From contig DASVQA010000085.1 of the NCBI GenBank assembly GCA_036389375.1, positions 1 to 19,956 of the forward strand: a stretch of 19,956 nucleotides of DNA. Reading direction: 5' to 3'. The position numbers were made by a program, and so were the translations under genes. The notes beneath the pieces were generated by a model that saw only the letters and a list, made by a program, of their open reading frames with translations, was not told the origin of the DNA and did not search any database. Source of the stretch: QHXQ01 sp036389375 (GTDB lineage Bacteria; Acidobacteriota; Blastocatellia; Pyrinomonadales; Pyrinomonadaceae). How positions within the stretch are numbered: position 1 is the first letter of the stretch; every line of letters begins with the position of its first letter. Positions 4,786 through 11,063 of the stretch are shown here, in pieces.

Positions 4786-5439
4786 TCAAGTGAAAAGCTG
4801 CAAGCCGCGCGCCTGCGTGGCCGACAGCTTCACGAGAAACTCGTCGCGGCTCAACTCCTTCGCGCCCAGCGCGGCGAGGTGCGGCGTCAGCACTTGCACG
4901 TCGAGCCAATCGAGGCCACGCGCTTGTAGATGTTCGACGAGCGCGAGCAGCGCGAGCTTCGATGCGTTCGGGCGCAGATGGAACATGCTCTCACCGGCGA
5001 ACGCGCCGTCGGCATCCACACCGTAGAGTCCGCCGACCAGTTCATCGCCCGCCCAAGCCTCTACGCTGTGCGCGTAACCGGCGGCGTGCAGCGCGCAATA
5101 GGCGCGGAACATCTGCGGCGTGATCCAAGTGCCCGTCTCGCCCGTGCGCTTGATGCGTGCGCAGCAGGTGATGACCGCGCGGAAGTTGCGGTCGAGCGTG
5201 AAGCGGAACGGGGCGCGTTTAATTTCGCGGCGCAGACTGCGCGGGATGTGCAGGTCTTTGAACTCAAGAATGGCGCGCGCTTCCGGGCAAAACCACGTCA
5301 GCGGCCAGCCTTCGATGGGCCAAGGAAAGATGCCGCGCCGGTAGGCGTTCAGGAGATTAGGCACGTTCAACTCGCCGCCGAGCGCGACGATGCCCTCGTA
5401 GGCCGACTCGCGCGGATCGGGAAATTGAATCAGGGCCAT
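4786..5439 (-). CDS. aat: Leucyl/phenylalanyl-tRNA--protein transferase
   Basis: Aat transfers Leu or Phe from aminoacyl-tRNA to the N-terminal Arg or Lys of proteins, making a primary N-degron for ClpS-ClpAP. The 217 residues form one GNAT-like catalytic domain of typical family length, slightly shorter than E. coli Aat. Signatures are FPWP (38-41), WFCPEARAIL (49-58), TWITPQM (104-110), GGLYG (136-140), GESMF (149-153), NASKLAL (158-164) and LDVQVLTPHLAALGA (179-193). E150 and Q182 have the same 32-residue spacing as the catalytic Glu156 and Gln188 of the E. coli enzyme. The start ATG at 5439 has only a weak Shine-Dalgarno sequence. It is the last gene of the clpS-clpA-aat group, 120 bases downstream of clpA; that spacer holds a long inverted repeat. 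The unit has no obvious terminator directly after the stop. Confidence 0.96.
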   Translation of the reverse strand: MALIQFPDPRESAYEGIVALGGELNVPNLLNAYRRGIFPWPIEGWPLTWFCPEARAILEFKDLHIPRSLRREIKRAPFRFTLDRNFRAVITCCARIKRTGETGTWITPQMFRAYCALHAAGYAHSVEAWAGDELVGGLYGVDADGAFAGESMFHLRPNASKLALLALVEHLQARGLDWLDVQVLTPHLAALGAKELSRDEFLVKLSATQARGLQLFT

Positions 5440-5456
5440 GACTCTTAAACAATAAC

Positions 5457-5543
5457 CTCACGCGAAAGCGCAAAGCCGCCAAGAGGAACGCAAAGATGTT
5501 GGCTGATGATCTTTTGCGTCTGCCCTTTGCGGCTTTGCGTGAG
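5457..5543. repeat. Nested inverted repeat of the GCAAAG type between clpA and aat
   Basis: GCAAAGCCGC (5470-5479) is exactly complementary to GCGGCTTTGC (5529-5538). CTCACGC (5457-5463) pairs with GCGTGAG (5537-5543). Inside, CGCAAAGAT (5489-5497) can pair with ATCTTTTGCG (5509-5518). The whole would form a long branched hairpin on either strand. CGCAAAG-type heptamers are common in intergenic repeats of several bacterial groups. It may act as an attenuator or an mRNA-end structure between clpA and aat. Confidence 0.7.
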
Positions 5544-5559
5544 ACTTCCCCTTCGTGCG

Positions 5560-7806
5560 CTATTTCTCCGGCAAGCGCAGCGTCAGTTCGTCACCCTGCA
5601 CGTCAACCAGCACTTCGCCGCCCGCTGTGAGTTGACCGAATAGAATCTCTTCGGCGAGCGGTGCTTTGATCTTCGTCTGGATGAGGCGCGCCATCGGGCG
5701 CGCGCCGTATTGCCGGTCGAAGCCATGTTCGGCGAGCCACGCGCGCGCCCCTGCGCTCAGACGCACGGTTGTTTTCTGCTCCGCCAGTTGCGCGTTCAAC
5801 TCGCCGATGAACTTATCAACCACACGCACGATCACCTCAAAGCTCAACGGCTCAAAAGCGATCCACGCGTCGAGCCGGTTGCGAAACTCCGGGCTGAAGG
5901 TGCGCTCGATTGCGCCGCGCCCGCGCCCGCGCCCCGTGCTGTTCGACTGAAAACCTATGCCGCCCGCGCTCAACTCCTGCGCGCCCGCGTTGGTCGTCAT
6001 AATCAGGATGACGTTGCGAAAGTCGGCCCGCTTGCCGTTGTTGTCCGTCAGGGTCGCGTGATCCATCACCTGCAACAGAATGTTGAAGAGGTTCGGGTGC
6101 GCTTTCTCGATCTCGTCCAGCACGAGTACGGCGTAAGGCGTCTTGTTGATCGCATCGGTCAGCAGGCCGCCTTGATCAAAGCCAACGTAGCCGGGCGGCG
6201 CACCGATCAGGCGCGAGACCGTGTGCGCCTCGGCGTACTCGCTCATGTCGAAGCGCAGGAAATTGACGCCGAGCACGCGCGCTAGTTGTTTGGCAAGCTC
6301 CGTCTTGCCCACGCCGGTCGGGCCGGAGAACAGAAACGAGCCGACCGGCTTATCGGGTTGCCCAAGCCCGGCGCGCGCCAGTTTGATCGCGTTCGTGATC
6401 TGCGCGATGGCGTGCTCCTGTCCGTAGATGACCGCCTGCAACTCGCGCTGCAAATCGCGCAGCCGATCCTTCTCGTCGCTCACCACCGTCTTCGGCGGAA
6501 TCTTCGCCATGCGCGCGACGACCGTCTCCACGTCCTTCTGCCGGATCGTCCGGGGCCGCTTGTCCGGCGGCAACAACTTGACGGCCGCGCCCGCTTCGTC
6601 AATCACGTCAATCGCCTTATCGGGCAGAAAGCGGTCGTGCAGATACTTGGCCGCAAGCTCGGCGGCGACGCGCAGGGCGTCCGCCGTGTAGCGGACGCCG
6701 TGATGCTTTTCGTAGTAGCTTTTCAAGCCCTCAAGGATCGCCACGGTCTCGGCCACGCTCGTCTCGCCGACCTCGATCTTCTGGAAGCGGCGGGCGAGCG
6801 CGCGGTCACGCTCAAAGGCCGCTTTGTATTCGCCGTAGGTGGTCGAACCGATGCAGCGCAGTTCGCCCGTAGCGAGCGCGGGCTTGATGATGTTCGACGC
6901 GTCCATCGAGCCGCCTGAGACAGCGCCCGCGCCCACGATGGTGTGTATCTCGTCAATGAAGAGGATCGCGCCGGGAATCTTCTTGAGCGCCGTGATGATC
7001 GCCTTGAAGCGCTGCTCGAACTCGCCGCGATACTTCGTGCCCGCCAGCACCGCGCCCATGTCGAGCCCGTAGACGTGCGCGCCGCGCAAAGCTTCGGGCA
7101 CTTCGTTCAAATGAATCTTGCGCGCCAGTCCTTCGGCAATCGCCGTCTTGCCGACGCCCGGCTCGCCCACGTAGATCGGATTATTCTTCCGGCGGCGACA
7201 CAGAATCTGGATCGTGCGTTCGACTTCGGTCGTGCGCCCGATGAGCGGATCGATGCCGCCCTGCGCGGCGCGTTCGACGAGGTTGACGGTAAACGCCGCG
7301 AGCGGATCGGTGGGCGCTTGCGGCTCTTCATCCTCGCCGGCTTCGACGCGGCCGGGCGCGGACGGCTGCGGGTTTAACTTAGAGATGCCGTGCGCGATGA
7401 AGTTGAGCACGTCGAGCCGCGTGACGCCCTGCTGCTTGAGTAGAAATACGGCGTGCGAGCGTTCCGCCTGATAGAGCGCGGCGAGGATGTTGCCGCCGTT
7501 TACTTCCTTCTGCCCGCTGCCGTCCGCCTGCAAGAGCGCGTATTCGAGCACGCGCTGAAAGGTCACGGTCTGTTCGGGCAACTCCGTCAGGTCGTTGGCG
7601 CGCGGCAGTATGTTCTCGTCAAAAAACTTTTCCAACTCGCGCTTGAGCGGCGGAATCTGCCCGCCGCACTGGCGTATGACGTTGGCCGCCGTGCGGTCGG
7701 ACAAGAGCGCGTAGAGCAGGTGTTCCAGCGTCACGTACTCGTGCCGCCGCCGAATCGCTTCGTCCACCGCCGCCGCGAGCGTTTCCTGTAGCTCCCGTGT
7801 GATCAT
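5560..7806 (-). CDS. clpA: ATP-dependent Clp protease ATPase subunit ClpA
   Basis: ClpA is a hexameric unfoldase that feeds substrates into ClpP. The 748 residues show the double Clp-N domain (about 1-145), AAA+ domain 1 with Walker A GEPGVGKT (214-221) and Walker B ILFIDE (281-286), and AAA+ domain 2 with Walker A GPTGVGKT (495-502) and Walker B VLVLDE (560-565). The middle region between the ATPases is short, which separates it from ClpB and ClpC. The loop IGF at 617-619 corresponds to the ClpP-binding IGL loop of E. coli ClpA, so docking to ClpP is expected. A Gly/Arg-rich insert (about 625-631) follows the loop. Adjacency to clpS and aat supports ClpA rather than ClpC. ClpP itself is not in the window. 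It lies 80 bases downstream of clpS, with a heptamer repeat between. Confidence 0.97.
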   Translation of the reverse strand: MITRELQETLAAAVDEAIRRRHEYVTLEHLLYALLSDRTAANVIRQCGGQIPPLKRELEKFFDENILPRANDLTELPEQTVTFQRVLEYALLQADGSGQKEVNGGNILAALYQAERSHAVFLLKQQGVTRLDVLNFIAHGISKLNPQPSAPGRVEAGEDEEPQAPTDPLAAFTVNLVERAAQGGIDPLIGRTTEVERTIQILCRRRKNNPIYVGEPGVGKTAIAEGLARKIHLNEVPEALRGAHVYGLDMGAVLAGTKYRGEFEQRFKAIITALKKIPGAILFIDEIHTIVGAGAVSGGSMDASNIIKPALATGELRCIGSTTYGEYKAAFERDRALARRFQKIEVGETSVAETVAILEGLKSYYEKHHGVRYTADALRVAAELAAKYLHDRFLPDKAIDVIDEAGAAVKLLPPDKRPRTIRQKDVETVVARMAKIPPKTVVSDEKDRLRDLQRELQAVIYGQEHAIAQITNAIKLARAGLGQPDKPVGSFLFSGPTGVGKTELAKQLARVLGVNFLRFDMSEYAEAHTVSRLIGAPPGYVGFDQGGLLTDAINKTPYAVLVLDEIEKAHPNLFNILLQVMDHATLTDNNGKRADFRNVILIMTTNAGAQELSAGGIGFQSNSTGRGRGRGAIERTFSPEFRNRLDAWIAFEPLSFEVIVRVVDKFIGELNAQLAEQKTTVRLSAGARAWLAEHGFDRQYGARPMARLIQTKIKAPLAEEILFGQLTAGGEVLVDVQGDELTLRLPEK

Positions 7807-7826
7807 AATGCTTGGCTGTTAAAGGC

Positions 7827-7891
7827 AGAGGTTAGAGGTTAGTCAGAACCTTTTCTTACTGATCTCTAACCTCTGACCTCTGACCTCTAAT
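7827..7891. repeat. Heptamer repeats forming an inverted repeat between clpS and clpA
   Basis: Four tandem heptamers of the form CTCTRAY occupy 7864-7891, and two units AGAGGTT lie at 7827-7840. AGAGGTTAGAG (7827-7837) and CTCTAACCTCT (7864-7874) are perfectly complementary over 11 bases, giving a hairpin with a 26-base loop. The last heptamer overlaps the stop codon of clpS (7887-7889). Confidence 0.8.
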
Positions 7892-8216
7892 CAGTGCTTT
7901 CTTCCGCTTCTTCGACCGTGCAGAGCAGCGGATATTCGTGCGCCCGCGCCAGTTCCGCGACCTTCGCGGCTTTTGTCTCGGCCACTTCGTAAGTGTAAAT
8001 GCCCGCGATGCCGACGCCTTCGACGTGTACTTTGAGCATGATGTGAAAGGCCGCTTCTTCCGGCTGCGCGAAGACGGATTGCAGGACGTAGACGACAAAC
8101 TCCATCGTCGTGAAATCGTCGTTGTGCAGCAAGACCTTGTAGAGCGGCGGTTTTTTGAGCCGCGTCCGGCTCTCGGCCACCACCTGCTCGTCCAGTTCGT
8201 AATCTCGTTCCGGCAT
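7887..8216 (-). CDS. clpS: ATP-dependent Clp protease adaptor ClpS
   Basis: ClpS binds N-terminal Leu, Phe, Tyr or Trp of substrates and hands them to ClpA. I start it at ATG 8216 (109 residues), because the family always begins shortly before the PxYKVLLHNDD block; a longer frame back to 8390 adds 58 basic residues without family character and overlaps the kinase gene. The binding-pocket residues N32, D33, D34, M38 and H64 match N34, D35, D36, M40 and H66 of the E. coli protein with a constant offset of two. FHIMLKVHVEG and Y-T-YEVAETK are the other conserved blocks. There is no strong Shine-Dalgarno sequence; a TATAAA-like -10 lies only about 11 bases before the ATG, so a nearly leaderless transcript is possible. 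It is first in the clpS-clpA-aat group. Confidence 0.95.
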   Translation of the reverse strand: MPERDYELDEQVVAESRTRLKKPPLYKVLLHNDDFTTMEFVVYVLQSVFAQPEEAAFHIMLKVHVEGVGIAGIYTYEVAETKAAKVAELARAHEYPLLCTVEEAEESTD

Positions 8217-8219
8217 CGC

Positions 8220-8234
8220 GCTATATTTTATAGC
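8220..8234 (-). promoter_or_regulatory. Possible promoter/inverted repeat before clpS
   Basis: GCTATA (8220-8225) and TATAGC (8229-8234) form a 6-bp inverted repeat around TTT. On the minus strand it contains TATAAA (8227-8232), a fair -10 element only 10 bases before the clpS ATG; the -35 region is not convincing. Confidence 0.3.
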
Positions 8235-8286
8235 CAGCCGGACACGAATAGCGACCGGCGCGCGCCTGTTTATTTTTGCATTGGGT

Positions 8287-9636
8287 TTAGAGCGGCAGGC
8301 GCAGGCGGGCCTCGCAGCCCGGCCCGTGCCGGCGATTGGCGAGCGTGAGCGTGCCGCCGTGCGCTTCGGCGATCTGGCGACTGAGGACAAGCCCGATGCC
8401 TGAGCCGCCGGGTTTGGTGGTGAAGAATGGGACGAACAGATTGGCCGTGTTCGAGAGACCCGGCCCCTCGTCTTCGATCCAGACGTTGAGATGCGTCGCC
8501 GTCTGCCCCCAACTGACGCGCACCGAGCCGCCCGTCTGCAAGGCGGCGTCCACGGCGTTGCGCAGCAGGTTGATGAGCAGTTGGTCGAGTTGGTCTTCGT
8601 CGCCCTGCACGGTCAACTCCGGCCCCGGTTGCAGTTTGACGTGCATGCGCGTCTCGAGCGCAACGACGCGACGCACCCACGCGCCCACGTCGAGCGGCTT
8701 GAAGTGTGGCGGCGGCAGGCGCGCGAGATGCGCGTAAGCCTGCATGAAACGCGCGAGCGCGGCCGAGCGATCTTCGATAACGTTCAGCCCGCGCTGCATG
8801 TCCTCGTGCCAGTCGGCGGGGCGCGGGCTGCGCCCCAGAAGACTGCCGAGACTGCCGGCGATGGATTTGATCGGCGCGAGCGAGTTATTGAGTTCGTGCC
8901 CGAGCACGCGCACGATGCGCTGCCACGCGGCGCGTTCCTCTTCGCGCAAGGCGCGGCTCAGATCGGTCATGACCAAGAGTTGATGCGGCAGCCCGCGTTC
9001 GCGGAAGGTGCTGTGGCGCACGCCCCAACGACCCGACCCGCCGGGAAAAGTCTTCGCCAGCGTGCGCGTGTTCTCGTCGTCAGCCGCGCCGTTCAGACAG
9101 TCTGCAAGGTTGAGATCGGCGGCGGTGCGCCCGATCAATCTTTCGGCCGGTTGCGCGAGCAGGCGTTCGCCCGCGCGGTTGACGAGCCGCAGGCGCGCGT
9201 CTGCGTCGAAGGCGAAGATGGCCACGTCAATCTCGGCCATGACCGTGCGCAGGAGCGCCGTCGCTTCCAGCGCGCCGAGCCGTTGCTCGCGTAAGGTTTC
9301 GCCCAGAGCGTTCACCTCCGACATCACCTCGCCGAGCGCGTCCTCGTGGCGCGCGCCGCGTGCGCGGATCGAATAGTCGCCTTCGCGCAAGGCCGCCAAC
9401 AGGTTCGAGACCGTTTGCAGATGGCGCACGACGCGCTCGCGTAAAGAGAAGGCGAAGCCGAGCCAGCAGCAGACGATCAGGACGGTGAGCGTCCATTGCA
9501 CTTTGTCGGTGTAGTCGTGGCCCCAGAGGATGATGAGCGCGGTGATCGAGCCGGGCAGCCCGGAGAGCAGCGCGAGCAACAGCAGACGCTGCTCGTGGTT
9601 GGCCTGCGCGCGCTCGTCCCGCCGGTCGCCTCTCAT
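8287..9636 (-). CDS. Sensor histidine kinase, NtrY-like, with HAMP and PAS domains
   Basis: The product has 449 residues. Two membrane segments (about 18-38 and 47-65) flank a very short outside loop, so it probably senses a membrane or cytoplasmic signal. A HAMP-like linker follows (about 66-118), then a PAS domain (about 125-215). The phosphoacceptor block is RVLGHELNNSLAPIKSI with H247. The ATPase domain has the N box with N360 (LLINLLRNAVDAAL), G1 DEGPGL (389-394), F box FVPFFTTK (401-408) and G2 GSGIGL (411-416). The HELNNSLAPIK box is that of NtrY-type kinases, which pair with sigma-54 activators. Its ATG overlaps the stop of the upstream regulator gene by 4 bases, so the two are translationally coupled and are very likely partners. 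Confidence 0.95.
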   Translation of the reverse strand: MRGDRRDERAQANHEQRLLLLALLSGLPGSITALIILWGHDYTDKVQWTLTVLIVCCWLGFAFSLRERVVRHLQTVSNLLAALREGDYSIRARGARHEDALGEVMSEVNALGETLREQRLGALEATALLRTVMAEIDVAIFAFDADARLRLVNRAGERLLAQPAERLIGRTAADLNLADCLNGAADDENTRTLAKTFPGGSGRWGVRHSTFRERGLPHQLLVMTDLSRALREEERAAWQRIVRVLGHELNNSLAPIKSIAGSLGSLLGRSPRPADWHEDMQRGLNVIEDRSAALARFMQAYAHLARLPPPHFKPLDVGAWVRRVVALETRMHVKLQPGPELTVQGDEDQLDQLLINLLRNAVDAALQTGGSVRVSWGQTATHLNVWIEDEGPGLSNTANLFVPFFTTKPGGSGIGLVLSRQIAEAHGGTLTLANRRHGPGCEARLRLPL

Positions 9637-11009
9637 AAACCGTAGCGTTGCAGCCGGCGGTAGAGCGCGCTGCGACTGAGGCCGAGCGCTTCCGCGGCCT
9701 GATTCACGTTGCCGTCAAAGCGCGCGAGCGTCTTGCGGATCAAATAGGCCTCGACTTCATCGAGGCTCATCTCTTCCAAGCCGCGCTCGATGCCGCCGCG
9801 CTCCGCTTGCAGATTCAGATCGCGCGGCTCGATGGCGTTGCCCCGCGCCAGCAGCACCGCCCGCTCGATGGTGTGGTTCAATTCGCGCACGTTGCCGGGC
9901 CACGCGTAGCGCGCGAGCACCTGTAGCGCATCGTCGGTGAAGCTCGTCACCACTTTACGATAACGCCGCGCATGCTGATCGAGGAAGTAGCGCGCGAGCA
10001 CGGGGATGTCCGCGCCGCGTTCGCGCAAGGGCGGCAGATAGATTTCGACCGTGTTCAGGCGAAAGAGCAGATCCTGCCGGAAGCGGCCTGCGGCGACCTC
10101 CTCTTTCAAGTCCGCGTTCGTGGCCGACAGAATCCGCACGTCCACGCGCCGCGTCTTGGACGAACCGACGCGCTCGAACTCGCCCGTCTCGACGACGCGC
10201 AGCAGTTTCGCCTGCTGGGCCGGCGGCACGTTGGCGATCTCGTCTAAAAAGAGCGTGCCGCCATCGGCTAATTCAAACCGGCCGACGCGATCCGCTTTCG
10301 CGTCCGTGAACGCGCCCTTGACGTGCCCGAATAGCTCCGACTCGAACGTGCCTTCGGAGAGCGCGCCGACGTTGACCGTGATCATCGGCTGACCGGCGCG
10401 CGCCGAGACGGCGTGCAGCGTCTGCGCCACGACCTCTTTGCCCGTCCCGTTCTCGCCCGTGATGAGGACGTTCGCTTCCGACGGCCCGACCGACTCGATC
10501 AAGTGTAAGACCGGCTGCATGCTCGCAGAGGTGGCAATCAGCGTCGGCGGGCGCACGCCGTCGCGCAGCAGCCGGTTTTCGGCTTCGAGTTGCTGCCCTT
10601 TGCGTAGCGCCCGGCCCAGTTCGATGTGGGTACGCAGCACCGTCAGGAGGCGCGCGTTCTCCCAGGGCTTCTGGATGAAGTCGCGCGCGCCGCGCCGCAT
10701 CGCTTCGACCGCCAACTCGACGCTGCCCCACGCCGTCATCACGACGACGGGCAGGTTCGCGTCCAACTGTTGCAGGCGCGTGAGCAGGTCGAGACCTTCG
10801 TGCCCGGAGGTGGTGTCGCGCGTGTAGTTGAGATCGATCAGGAGCAGATCAAATTCGCGCGCGCCCATCGCTTCGAGCACGGCCGTGGGCGACGTGACCG
10901 TCTCGATCTTGTAGCCCTCGCCTTTGAGCAGCAGGCGCAACGCTTCGAGCACGTCGGGCTGATCGTCGGCGACGAGTACGCGCGGAGTGTTTGTGTCGGC
11001 AGGCTTCAT
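9633..11009 (-). CDS. Sigma-54-dependent response regulator (NtrC family)
   Basis: The product has 458 residues in three domains. The receiver (about 10-130) has acidic D15/D16, phosphoacceptor D59, T92 and K114. The sigma-54-interacting AAA+ domain (about 155-390) has Walker A GENGTGKE (185-192), GAFTDA (232-237) in place of the canonical GAFTGA loop, and Walker B GTLFLDE (251-257). GAFTDA is a known natural variant in this family, so activity is still expected. The C-terminal FIS-type helix-turn-helix is NQAAEALGLSRSALYRRLQ. The regulator would activate sigma-54 promoters after phosphorylation by the overlapping kinase. It lies 54 bases downstream of an ADOP permease gene; kinase-regulator pairs of this kind next to MacB-like permeases are familiar in Acidobacteriota, so control of envelope export is a plausible but inferred role. 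Confidence 0.96.
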   Translation of the reverse strand: MKPADTNTPRVLVADDQPDVLEALRLLLKGEGYKIETVTSPTAVLEAMGAREFDLLLIDLNYTRDTTSGHEGLDLLTRLQQLDANLPVVVMTAWGSVELAVEAMRRGARDFIQKPWENARLLTVLRTHIELGRALRKGQQLEAENRLLRDGVRPPTLIATSASMQPVLHLIESVGPSEANVLITGENGTGKEVVAQTLHAVSARAGQPMITVNVGALSEGTFESELFGHVKGAFTDAKADRVGRFELADGGTLFLDEIANVPPAQQAKLLRVVETGEFERVGSSKTRRVDVRILSATNADLKEEVAAGRFRQDLLFRLNTVEIYLPPLRERGADIPVLARYFLDQHARRYRKVVTSFTDDALQVLARYAWPGNVRELNHTIERAVLLARGNAIEPRDLNLQAERGGIERGLEEMSLDEVEAYLIRKTLARFDGNVNQAAEALGLSRSALYRRLQRYGL

Positions 11010-11025
11010 AAGACGATGCAGAATT

Positions 11026-11055
11026 GTTATAGCCGCTCGCGGCCTCGTAGGCCAA
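11026..11055 (-). promoter_or_regulatory. Possible sigma-70 promoter of the regulator-kinase pair
   Basis: TTGGCC (11050-11055) and TATAAC (11026-11031) are separated by 18 bases on the minus strand. Transcription would start near 11019, leaving a leader of about 10 bases without a Shine-Dalgarno sequence. It would give the two-component genes an expression separate from the permease cluster. Confidence 0.4.
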
Positions 11056-11063
11056 GCGCGTGC

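Noticed and set aside
8217..8390. N-terminal extension of clpS by 58 residues.
   Set aside because: It is Arg/Ala-rich shadow coding that overlaps the kinase gene, and the ClpS family begins close to the ATG at 8216.
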